Source of the DNA: Deltaproteobacteria bacterium RIFOXYD12_FULL_50_9
GTDB lineage: Bacteria > Desulfobacterota > Desulfobulbia > Desulfobulbales > CALZHT01
Reading direction: 5' to 3'
NCBI GenBank assembly: GCA_001799225.1
Contig: MGTA01000113.1
Span: forward strand, 8,770-15,090
Length of the DNA: 6,321 nt
Part shown: piece by piece, positions 1 to 6,210 of the stretch
Position numbering within the stretch: the first letter of the stretch is position 1
Layout: the number at the start of each line of letters is the position of its first letter
Notes under the pieces: generated by a model
Told to the model about the DNA's origin: nothing
Databases searched by the model: none
The model's input: the letters and a program-made list of their open reading frames with translations, nothing else
Translations under genes and position numbers: made by a program

Positions 1-1324
1 CGGACGGCACCTCATAATCACTGCCGCCGCCGATATAGCGGGTCACCCCACCGAAGTATTCGCCGCCGGTCCAGAGCGGTTTCCCGTCCGGGTCAAAAAC
101 CCTGAGAGAATCAAATGAGTCGATAGCGACAATTTCAGACCGGCTGTCTCCGTCCAGATCTGCAAAGGCAAAATTGAATAGATTGAGCTCACTCGGAATA
201 GACTTGATGCGCTCCTCTTCAAGCAGTTTCCCCCCCTCCTGTTGCACTCGGTAGATCCCCGGCTCAATCGCGGCCTTGAATCCACCCCGCTGGCCGGCCA
301 GAATCATACCGGTGCCGGGAATATTTATTGGTTTGAGGTAGTAGGGCGCATCCTTGAAAATCACCTGCAACTTGCCATCCAGCCACTCAACGGCCAGGGA
401 GTTCGGTCTGAGATGGTCGGCGGCGCTGATATAGATCTCCCGGCGGTTATCGGCATTGAGGTCGGCAATGAAGACGCCATGCACCCGATAGCGGGAATTG
501 AGCGGCAGCTTGGTCAGCTCTTTTAGCGTGTTTTCTTGACGTTTGTAGATGATGATTGCGGTCTTTAAAGCCACCACAACTTCATCCTGGCCGTCGGCGT
601 CTATATCGCCAACATCCATGGCTTGCAACTCATAGTCGAGGTTCTGGCTTTTAGTAAAAGGAACGATAAATGCCGGCAGGGCGGCAGGTTGAGGAGTGCC
701 GGGGATTTCCGGTCTGGCGGCTATACTGTATGCCTTGTCGGGATGGGCGGTTTGACTGGGTGTTGATGCAGTCATGGTAGGGTCGGCCACGGGAACTGTC
801 AGCGCCGGACCGGCACTCAGAGCCAAGCCGAATTTTTTTTCGGCGATCTGCACAGCCAGGCGGTCGATGGCGGCGATGATCTCTGCTTCACTCGGCACGG
901 TGGCAAAAAAGCTCTCAAAAGTTGCCTCATTGGCAGTCACGGAATAGACACGGAAATCCAGACTCATGCCGCCGCCCAGGCTTAGGATGCTGCCGGAGAC
1001 AATCTGATTGGCATCAAGAGCTTTTCCTAGTTCAATAATCTCCGCTAATGTCATGGATGGGCCGGATCGCCTGCCGGATGAAATCGCCTGGTCGACAACT
1101 GATCTCTCAAGAACCGCAACCTCGTTCCCGGCAGCCAATCGGCTGGCCAGCATCTCCCGCACTCCGCTGCTGAGATAGTCAAGCTTCTGGTTGGCATTGA
1201 TCTCCACCGGCAGAATGGCCACCTTGTATTTAATGCCTGCCGCAATTGCAGCTTCTGACCAGTAAAGAGTTGATAATGAAAAAAACAGCATAATCGTATT
1301 GATTTTCAGCAGTCGTCTAAGCAT
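1..1324 (-). CDS. Exported FG-GAP/VCBS-repeat protein with CsgG/TolB-N-like N-terminal domain (partial, C-terminus off left edge)
   Basis: The frame is open from the ATG at 1324 to the window edge (441 codons, no stop), so the C-terminus is missing. An AGGA-type ribosome site lies about 10 bases before the ATG. Residues 1-30 look like a Sec signal peptide: basic MLRRLLK, a hydrophobic core, then an AIAAG-type cleavage region. Residues about 33-166 (start KVAILPVE, later a VLERSVVDQ segment and QIVSGSIL) resemble the alpha/beta fold of CsgG/FlgO/TolB-N-like periplasmic proteins. A Pro/Thr/Ala-rich linker follows (about 170-218). Then come three FG-GAP-like acidic loops: GDIDADGQDE near 239, ADLNADNRRE near 288 and ADLDGDSRSE near 389. 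Such loops occur in beta-propeller blades and often bind calcium. By inference it acts in the periplasm or at the outer membrane, and its ligand is unknown. It is separated from ptsN by a repeat element and is probably an independent gene. Domain assignment is by motif and general shape only. Confidence 0.85.
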   Translation of the reverse strand, partial: MLRRLLKINTIMLFFSLSTLYWSEAAIAAGIKYKVAILPVEINANQKLDYLSSGVREMLASRLAAGNEVAVLERSVVDQAISSGRRSGPSMTLAEIIELGKALDANQIVSGSILSLGGGMSLDFRVYSVTANEATFESFFATVPSEAEIIAAIDRLAVQIAEKKFGLALSAGPALTVPVADPTMTASTPSQTAHPDKAYSIAARPEIPGTPQPAALPAFIVPFTKSQNLDYELQAMDVGDIDADGQDEVVVALKTAIIIYKRQENTLKELTKLPLNSRYRVHGVFIADLNADNRREIYISAADHLRPNSLAVEWLDGKLQVIFKDAPYYLKPINIPGTGMILAGQRGGFKAAIEPGIYRVQQEGGKLLEEERIKSIPSELNLFNFAFADLDGDSRSEIVAIDSFDSLRVFDPDGKPLWTGGEYFGGVTRYIGGGSDYEVPS

Positions 1325-1381
1325 TGCATATTTTCCTGTTGGGTGACTGTTATTTATTAGGTTAACTACTTACGGCTATCA

Positions 1382-1468
1382 TCATAACGCCCCCTAACCC
1401 CCTCTTAACTTAAGAGGGGGAATACTTCTCCTCCCCTTAAGATAAGGGGAGGTCGGGAGGGGTTATGA
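1382..1468. repeat. Small palindromic (MITE/REP-like) intergenic element with two internal hairpins
   Basis: The outer ends form an inverted repeat: TCATAAC at 1382-1388 faces GTTATGA at 1462-1468, and an imperfect match continues inward through C-rich/G-rich sequence. Inside are two perfect stems. One has 11-bp arms at 1398-1408 and 1410-1420 around a single base. The other has 10-bp arms at 1430-1439 and 1443-1452 around AGA. Every part can pair, so the whole element can fold as a cruciform or RNA hairpin cluster on either strand. It has no coding capacity. It lies just downstream of ptsN and may also act as its transcription end, although no U-tract follows the stems directly. That it is dispersed in the genome is inferred from its architecture. 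Confidence 0.75.
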
Positions 1469-1511
1469 ACAGCGGTCAGGTAGCCATTTCTTAATTTTCC
1501 ACCTGCGGTCA

Positions 1512-1976
1512 TTAACGGATTAAAAAAAATTCGTCGAGGATGGCCTGAATTGCCTTGGCATCTCTAACCGCCAGTAATCTTGCCTGAACATGCGCACTTC
1601 TAAGAAAACCGGCAAGCATTGCGAGACAATGAAGGTAGGTTGTTCCGGCTCCGATCGGAGCAAGATACAACAAAAAGAAGTGAATCGGCTTGCCGTCCGC
1701 AGCATCAAAAGAGACGCCGGCCCCACTTCGGCCGCACACTGCAAGATGATTGGCAAAACCGGCGATCAAGGCATGCGGCAGCGCCGCGCCTTGACCGATG
1801 CCGGTGGCACCCAACCTTTCCCGATTAATAATAGCTTGATATACCTCGGATGCCTGGATTGAGCCGAGTTCAGCCAGCACAGGTTCCAACAGCTCGGCCA
1901 GCACATCCTTTTTGCTCGCTGCCTTAAGGGAAGGCAGAACCCGTAAGACACCGGATTGACCGAACAAACCATCCAT
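1512..1976 (-). CDS. ptsN: PTS EIIA-like nitrogen regulatory protein (EIIA-Ntr)
   Basis: This is a 154-residue PTS EIIA domain of the fructose/mannitol family, close to the usual PtsN length. In the nitrogen PTS, EIIA-Ntr receives phosphate from NPr and regulates targets such as potassium transport and sensor kinases rather than carrying sugar. The hallmark RERLGATGIGQGAALPH runs from about residue 52, with the phosphorylatable histidine at 68. The second conserved histidine, in YLHCL, is at 116. Oddly, the phospho-histidine is followed by ALIAGF, whereas E. coli PtsN has HGK, so the usual basic residue two positions on is absent. The N-terminus is also slightly divergent. The ATG lies 4 bases after the rpoN stop with only a weak ribosome site, which suggests translational coupling to rpoN. 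It is the last gene of the minus-strand cluster; no rapZ or HPr gene follows. Confidence 0.93.
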   Translation of the reverse strand: MDGLFGQSGVLRVLPSLKAASKKDVLAELLEPVLAELGSIQASEVYQAIINRERLGATGIGQGAALPHALIAGFANHLAVCGRSGAGVSFDAADGKPIHFFLLYLAPIGAGTTYLHCLAMLAGFLRSAHVQARLLAVRDAKAIQAILDEFFLIR

Positions 1977-1980
1977 TCTG

Positions 1981-3450
1981 CTACTTATTCCATTTAGGTT
2001 TTTTACGGAATTTCGACGGCAGGATATTCAACTGTTCACGGTATTTTGCCACTGTCCGCCTGGCAAGTTTAATGCCCTCATGCTGGAAGACCAGGGCAAT
2101 ATCAAGATCGCTCAAGGGTTTAACCGGGCTTTCCGCCTGCACAATGCTTCGTATCCGATTCTTGATGCTTTCGGAGGAGAGCGCATCGCCGTTTTTTTGT
2201 TCGATTGAGGAGTTAAAGAAATATTTCAGTTCAAAGGTGCCCTGAGGGGTATGAACATATTTGTTGCTGGTGACCCGGCTGATCGTCGATTCATGCATAC
2301 CGATATCATCGGCGACATCACGCAGGACCAGAGGTTTAAGATGGGCGACGCCTTTTTCCAGAAAGTCGTGCTGAAATTTGATTAAGCTCTCCACCACCTT
2401 GTAGATTGTCCGTTGGCGCTGCTGGATGCTCTTGATCAGCCAGGCCGCGGAACGGAGCTTGTCCTGAATATAGTCCTTGGCAGACACTGAAGTCTTGGAA
2501 TCCTTTTTCAGGATCTCCTTGTAATAGGAACTTATCTTCAGACGAGGCAGGCCGTCTTCATTCAGCAGAATGACAAAGTCGTCGCCAATTTTATGGATGT
2601 AGACATCAGGGGTAATATATTGGGGATCCTCGTCAGAGTACTGGCTGCCGGGATAAGGATCAAGGCTGATCACAATTTTAATAGCCGCCATTACCTGCTC
2701 TTGATTGTGGCCGGTTGCCTTGACCACGGCAGCATAATTTTTTGTTTCGAGATAGTGGATACACTCCCGAACGATCATGGCGGCGAGCGAGTTTTTTAAG
2801 CCGAGGCGATCAAGTTGAAGCAGCAGTGACTCTTTGACATTGCGGGCTCCGACCCCGGCCGGATCCATCTGTTGGATCTCAGTAATCATTCTCTCGGCCA
2901 TTTCGATGCTTGAATCCGTACTCCTGGCGATATCCGCTGCATCTACGTCCAGAAAACCATTGACGTTCAGATTGCCGATGATGTACTGGCCGACCTCCTT
3001 CTCTTCATCCGTATAGCCGGACAGGCTCAATTGCCATTGCATATGGGTTTGCAGATTAGGTTTTTTTGTCAGGATATCAAGGCGGGAGGGCTGATCTGAA
3101 CTGTCGCGATTTTTTTGCTGGGAAGGCGGCTCGTATTCATTGGCATAGTCCTGCCAGTCAATCTCTCGCAGGGATGTGCCGCTGTCCATATTGATTTCTA
3201 CGGTCCTGTCGAGGAAGGGCAGCTCCAGTTCCGAACCGTTAGCATTGGCATCCTGGCCTGTTTCAAGATCATCATCGACATCCGAAGAGGAGGACAACTC
3301 CTCAAGAGCCGGGTTCTGTTCAAGCTCCTGCTGCACGGTTGCCACAAGTTCGAGTCTCGAAAGCTGAAGTAGCTTAATCGCCTGCTGGAGCTGGGGAGTC
3401 ATTACCAGCTGCTGCGCCAATTTGAGCTGTTGCCTTAGTTCGAGAATCAT
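1981..3450 (-). CDS. rpoN: RNA polymerase sigma-54 factor
   Basis: Sigma-54 directs RNA polymerase to -24/-12 promoters and needs AAA+ activators to open DNA. The 489-residue product has all regions. Region I (about 1-50) is Gln/Leu-rich with MTPQLQQAIKLLQLS. Region II (about 55-120) is acidic and low in complexity. The core-binding region includes DPAGVGARNVKE near 196. A helix-turn-helix lies around 374-399 (ADDIGMHESTISRV). The perfect RpoN box ARRTVAKYRE is at 463-472, close to the basic C-terminus. The ATG at 3450 was chosen because MILELRQQLKLAQQL aligns with known RpoN N-termini and AGGTG (3461-3465) lies 10 bases upstream. A longer in-frame form could begin at a TTG at 3528 but would add 26 residues unlike the family. 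ptsN follows after 4 bases. The hpf gene often found between them is missing. Confidence 0.97.
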   Translation of the reverse strand: MILELRQQLKLAQQLVMTPQLQQAIKLLQLSRLELVATVQQELEQNPALEELSSSSDVDDDLETGQDANANGSELELPFLDRTVEINMDSGTSLREIDWQDYANEYEPPSQQKNRDSSDQPSRLDILTKKPNLQTHMQWQLSLSGYTDEEKEVGQYIIGNLNVNGFLDVDAADIARSTDSSIEMAERMITEIQQMDPAGVGARNVKESLLLQLDRLGLKNSLAAMIVRECIHYLETKNYAAVVKATGHNQEQVMAAIKIVISLDPYPGSQYSDEDPQYITPDVYIHKIGDDFVILLNEDGLPRLKISSYYKEILKKDSKTSVSAKDYIQDKLRSAAWLIKSIQQRQRTIYKVVESLIKFQHDFLEKGVAHLKPLVLRDVADDIGMHESTISRVTSNKYVHTPQGTFELKYFFNSSIEQKNGDALSSESIKNRIRSIVQAESPVKPLSDLDIALVFQHEGIKLARRTVAKYREQLNILPSKFRKKPKWNK

Positions 3451-3565
3451 TACGTCATAGCACCTGTCAAAAGAGAAGTCATGAAGCTTGCTGGAGTGGA
3501 GCCGTGCCTTCGGGTAATCGGCAAGCAATCACCAAGAAGCGATACCCTGAGGAGTTCTTCATTTT

Positions 3566-3596
3566 AATATACCAGGAATAGCCCCTATTTTATCAA
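3566..3596 (-). promoter_or_regulatory. Candidate sigma70 promoter for rpoN (extended -10)
   Basis: On the minus strand, TTGATA (3591-3596) and TATATT (3566-3571) are separated by 19 bases. The -10 is preceded by TGG, giving an extended -10 that can compensate for the long spacer. The predicted start of transcription lies near 3559, leaving a leader of about 110 bases before the rpoN ATG. The spacing is longer than ideal, so this is a moderate prediction. It would let rpoN-ptsN be expressed apart from lptAB. Confidence 0.45.
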
Positions 3597-3652
3597 GAAA
3601 AAAAGCAACTGTTCAGGTTTTTAGAAGCCGTCAAAAAATAACTTGGACAATT

Positions 3653-3751
3653 CCGGCCACTCCTTTACGGTTCCTTACTCTGTTCAGTCCCCCCTTGAGG
3701 GGAATCCCGTTTAGCCGGGTTCGGTTGCAGTTCGGCTGCCCGGCCTTTACG
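3653..3751. repeat. Hairpin-rich intergenic segment bounded by short direct repeats
   Basis: The gap between lptB and the rpoN promoter holds two stems. A GC-rich one has arms GCCGGG 3714-3719 and CCCGGC 3739-3744, with an inner GCAG/CTGC stem (3727-3730, 3736-3739) that overlaps the outer arm by one base. A second is CCCC-TTGA-GGGG at 3691-3702. The 8-mer CCTTTACG occurs at both edges (3662-3669 and 3744-3751), each time close to CCGGCC (3653-3658, 3740-3745), and GTTCGG is repeated at 3719 and 3730. The right edge touches the lptB stop codon. No credible gene is seen here. The segment may be an RNA processing/terminator region or a small repeat; a U-rich run at about 3634-3642, read on the minus strand, follows at a distance. 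Confidence 0.45.
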
Positions 3752-4474
3752 TTATAGGCTAAAATTTTTACCAAGATACAGCCTTCTGGCCTCCTCATTC
3801 TGCACAATCGATTCGGCGTTACCGCTGGTGAGAATCTTGCCGTGATTGACAATATAGGCGTAATCACAGACCGACAGGGTTTCGCGGACATTGTGATCTG
3901 AGATAAGGACACCAAGTCCTTTCTCCTTCAGCTCCTGGATTATCTGTTGCAGGTCGGCAACCGACAATGGATCTATTCCGGCAAATGGCTCATCAAGCAG
4001 GATGAAGCGCGGCTTCATGGCCAGGGCGCGCATGATTTCGACCCGTCGGCGTTCACCACCGGAAAGGGAATATGCCCGGTTTTTTGCCAGATGGCCAATC
4101 TTTAATTCATCAAACAGGGTATTAATCCGTTCTTTAATCTGCTGGCGATTCAGGCCGGATGGTTCCAGAACAATCCGGATATTCTCTTCAACGGTCAGTT
4201 TTTTAAAAACCGACGACTCCTGAGCCAGATATGATATGCCTTTTAAAGCGCGCTTGTGGATGGGAAGGGCGGTAATGTCAGTGTCATCCAGCATAATACT
4301 GCCGGAATCGGGTCGGACAAAGCCGGCAATCATATAAAAAGAGGTGGTTTTCCCTGCACCGTTCGGACCAAGCAGGCCGACAACCTGACCTGTTTTGACT
4401 GTAAGGCTGATGCCGTCCACTACTCGGCGATTCATATACTGTTTAGCGATGTTGCGGGTTTCAAGTATAGCCAA
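3752..4474 (-). CDS. lptB: LPS export ABC transporter ATP-binding protein
   Basis: LptB is the cytoplasmic ATPase that, with LptF and LptG, extracts lipopolysaccharide from the inner membrane and drives it along the Lpt bridge. The 240 residues match the family length (E. coli 241). Visible motifs are Walker A GPNGAGKTT (36-44), the Q-loop glutamine 85 in SYLAQES, F90 in the loop that contacts LptF/G in E. coli, signature LSGGE (137-141), Walker B FILLDEP (157-163, catalytic E162) and the switch histidine 194 in ISDHN. The C-terminus RLYLGKNFSL is typical. The start codon is TTG: no in-frame ATG, GTG or other TTG lies between it and the upstream stop, and the next ATG (residue 14) would remove the first strand. 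lptA ends 49 bases upstream, consistent with a lptA-lptB operon. lptF/lptG are not in the window. Confidence 0.97.
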   Translation of the reverse strand: MAILETRNIAKQYMNRRVVDGISLTVKTGQVVGLLGPNGAGKTTSFYMIAGFVRPDSGSIMLDDTDITALPIHKRALKGISYLAQESSVFKKLTVEENIRIVLEPSGLNRQQIKERINTLFDELKIGHLAKNRAYSLSGGERRRVEIMRALAMKPRFILLDEPFAGIDPLSVADLQQIIQELKEKGLGVLISDHNVRETLSVCDYAYIVNHGKILTSGNAESIVQNEEARRLYLGKNFSL

Positions 4475-4482
4475 GCCAATAA

Positions 4483-4487
4483 CCCCT
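4483..4487 (-). promoter_or_regulatory. Ribosome binding site fixing the TTG start of lptB
   Basis: AGGGG on the minus strand lies 8 bases before the TTG at 4474. This supports TTG as the true lptB start, since the only earlier candidate is an ATT codon closer to the site. Confidence 0.6.
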
Positions 4488-4523
4488 GCAAAAAAATATT
4501 ACATCCGTTGCTTTATCAAATCG

Positions 4524-5126
4524 CTACTTTGGTGCATCAGCTTTATCGCCATTTTGGGGGGCGTTCGGAAAGAGCAGGGCCTTAACCCTTTGACCCTGGC
4601 CGCTGCCGCGTTGGACAATGCTTTTGCCTTCGTCAAGATAATGCACTATCGTCTCACCTACTACAATGTTGTTATCCTGCCTGACCTTGGCGTTACCAAT
4701 CAGCACTACTTTTCTCTCGACCTCCGAGTACTCCAGAGTGTCACTCGTGCCAATCCAATTCTCCTGGATAATCTCGACATTGCCGGTGGCGACCAGTTTC
4801 TGGATTTTCTGAGGGGCGGCTATCTGGTCCTGGGGCGGGGTTGTTTTGATGTCATTTTTGTTGTTATCGTCAGTTGCATAAAATACCCGCATTTGATCTG
4901 AGTGCATGACCAGATCACCTTGCTTGGCTTCAACCCGGCCGGAAAACACCACAACGGCATCCTTGCCCATCTCGGATTCCATGCGGTCTGCCTCGATTAA
5001 AACCGGTAAGCCGGCATTCTTGGGCTTAATATTCAACTGGTCGGCAGCGGTGGCGGTTGTTCCTGCCAGCAGCAGGAAAAATCCCGGCAAGATAAATTGC
5101 AGAAATAATTTATTGAATAAATTCAT
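4524..5126 (-). CDS. lptA: LPS transport periplasmic protein LptA (OstA-like)
   Basis: LptA polymerises in the periplasm as the beta-jellyroll bridge that carries lipopolysaccharide from LptC to LptD. From the ATG at 5126 the product has 200 residues. A signal peptide covers about 1-28: K6, a long hydrophobic stretch, then an ATA/TAA cleavage region. The OstA-type strands follow: PVLIEADRME near 41, VVVFSGRVEAKQGDLVMHSD, then IQKLVATGNVEI, DTLEYSEVERKVVLIGNAKVRQ and GETIVHYLDEGKS. The repeated short strand-Gly-strand pattern is what the family shows. A longer in-frame start (TTG at 5225) would put 33 residues before the signal peptide and is unlikely. No clear ribosome site precedes the ATG. 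It is the first gene of its cluster: lptC, often just upstream, is absent here, and argB diverges instead. Confidence 0.93.
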   Translation of the reverse strand: MNLFNKLFLQFILPGFFLLLAGTTATAADQLNIKPKNAGLPVLIEADRMESEMGKDAVVVFSGRVEAKQGDLVMHSDQMRVFYATDDNNKNDIKTTPPQDQIAAPQKIQKLVATGNVEIIQENWIGTSDTLEYSEVERKVVLIGNAKVRQDNNIVVGETIVHYLDEGKSIVQRGSGQGQRVKALLFPNAPQNGDKADAPK

Positions 5127-5202
5127 AGTAAAATGGCTTTTTAAAATATCTATAGTAAATATTACTCCGCAGGGCCTCAGAGATATATGTTGACTGTTGA
5201 GC

Positions 5203-5231
5203 ATCATACCGGCTGTTGACGACAAAGTAAA
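5203..5231 (-). promoter_or_regulatory. Candidate sigma70 promoter for lptA(-lptB)
   Basis: Minus-strand TTTACT (5226-5231) and TATGAT (5203-5208) are 17 bases apart. The -10 matches 5 of 6 consensus bases and the -35 matches 4 of 6. Transcription would start near 5196, leaving a leader of about 70 bases. The -35 is covered by the inverted repeat at 5220-5239. Confidence 0.5.
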
Positions 5232-5239
5232 GTTTGTCG
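5220..5239. promoter_or_regulatory. Inverted repeat in the lptA/argB divergent region (candidate operator)
   Basis: CGACAAA (5220-5226) and TTTGTCG (5233-5239) are perfect 7-bp arms around GTAAAG. The site overlaps the predicted lptA -35 and sits about 16 bases upstream of the predicted argB -35, where a dimeric regulator could affect both directions. Nearby short repeats are TGTTGA at 5188, 5195 and 5214, and TCGACCC at 5237 and 5266. It does not resemble the AT-rich ArgR box. The regulator is unknown. Confidence 0.35.
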
Positions 5240-5255
5240 ACCCTGCAACATGCTC

Positions 5256-5284
5256 TTTACATATTTCGACCCGACAAGTAAAAT
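5256..5284 (+). promoter_or_regulatory. Sigma70-type promoter for argB-argD
   Basis: TTTACA (5256-5261) and TAAAAT (5279-5284) are separated by exactly 17 bases, with 5 of 6 consensus matches in each hexamer. The predicted start near 5291 leaves a leader of about 38 bases before the argB ATG, too short for an attenuator. Confidence 0.6.
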
Positions 5285-5328
5285 TTATCTTTTTTCGGAC
5301 AACTCACAACTCTTAAAGAAGGTCTGCC

Positions 5329-6210
5329 ATGAAAACAAGCATTGATAAGGCCAAAACGCTCATTGAATCACTGCCTTATATCAAGGAGTTTTGTAACAAG
5401 ACCATCGTGATCAAGTACGGTGGCCATGCTATGGTTGATGAAGAACTGAAGAAAAATTTCGCCCTCGACATTATTCTCATGAAGTACATCGGGATAAACC
5501 CGGTGGTGGTGCACGGCGGCGGGCCCCAGATCAACCGCGTTCTTGAGCAGATGAACATCAAGCCCAGCTATGTGCAGGGCCTCAGGGTGACCGACAGCGA
5601 AACCATGGATGTGGTGGAGATGGTGCTGGTCGGCAAGGTCAACAAAGAGATCGTCGGCCTGATTAATCTGCATGGCGGCAAGGCGGTCGGTCTCTCCGGC
5701 CGGGACGGGGACCTGCTCCAGGCCAAAAAGATGACGGTTATGAAAAGTCCGGCAGAGAATACCCCGCCGGAACTGATCGATCTTGGCCGGGTCGGTGAGG
5801 TTACCCATGTCAATCCTGAGATCCTCCACACCCTCGACTCCCAGAACTTTATCCCGGTGATTGCCCCGGTCGGCGTCGGTGCAGATGGCCAGGTTTACAA
5901 CATCAATGCCGACCTGGTGGCCAGCGCGGTGGCCGCTCATCTCAAGGCCGCCAAGCTCATCCTCCTCACCGATGTCGAAGGCGTCAAGGGTGCCGACGGT
6001 AAGCTCATCCCCTCGCTGAACAGTCAGGAAGCGGAAAGCATGATCAGCACCGGCATTGCCAAGGGCGGCATGATCCCCAAGATCAGATGTTGTCTTGAGG
6101 CGCTGGCCGCCGGGGTTCCCAAAGCCCACATTATCGATGGCCGAGCAGAGCATGCGGTCCTGCTTGAGATATTCACTGATCAGGGTGTTGGTACGGAGAT
6201 AGTCAAATGA
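5329..6210 (+). CDS. argB: Acetylglutamate kinase (N-acetyl-L-glutamate kinase)
   Basis: ArgB phosphorylates N-acetylglutamate with ATP in the cytoplasm, the second step of arginine synthesis by the acetylated route. The 293-residue protein shows the full amino acid kinase fold: IKYGGHAM (28-35, catalytic K29), VVVHGGGPQI (59-68), the substrate-binding GLRVTD (84-89, R86), VGLSGRDGDL (120-129), NINAD (191-195, N191 and D195), LILLTDVEGV (210-219) and AKGGMIPK (244-251, K245). An N-terminal helix of about 23 residues precedes the first strand, and the C-terminus is IIDGRAEHAVLLEIFTDQG. In known enzymes these mark the hexameric, arginine-inhibited type, so feedback control by arginine is likely. 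A strong AGAAGG site (5317-5322) lies 6 bases before the ATG. The stop overlaps the argD start as ATGA. Confidence 0.98.
   Translation: MKTSIDKAKTLIESLPYIKEFCNKTIVIKYGGHAMVDEELKKNFALDIILMKYIGINPVVVHGGGPQINRVLEQMNIKPSYVQGLRVTDSETMDVVEMVLVGKVNKEIVGLINLHGGKAVGLSGRDGDLLQAKKMTVMKSPAENTPPELIDLGRVGEVTHVNPEILHTLDSQNFIPVIAPVGVGADGQVYNINADLVASAVAAHLKAAKLILLTDVEGVKGADGKLIPSLNSQEAESMISTGIAKGGMIPKIRCCLEALAAGVPKAHIIDGRAEHAVLLEIFTDQGVGTEIVK

Noticed and set aside
230..236. Seven-C run in the FG-GAP gene as a possible phase-variable tract
   Set aside because: The run is short, the frame is intact on both sides, and a single sequence gives no evidence of length variation.
242..526. 94-codon plus-strand frame inside the FG-GAP protein gene
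   Set aside because: The opposite strand has a continuous 441-codon frame with signal peptide and repeated motifs, so this is a shadow.
1804..1820. TGGCAC on the plus strand as a possible sigma-54 -24 element
   Set aside because: No matching TTGC -12 element follows at the right spacing, and it lies inside ptsN on the wrong strand for any gene.
3631..3915. 94-codon minus-strand frame overlapping the lptB 3' end and the hairpin segment
   Set aside because: It is in a different frame from lptB, has no ribosome site or known motif, and its second half is formed by the hairpin/repeat sequence.
4395..4901. 168-codon plus-strand frame across lptA and lptB
   Set aside because: It runs antisense through two well-identified genes and their junction and has no ribosome site or domain.
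5368..6153. Open frame of 261 codons antisense to argB
   Set aside because: It is a codon-bias shadow of argB. It has no recognisable domain, and the sense strand carries an unambiguous kinase with all motifs.
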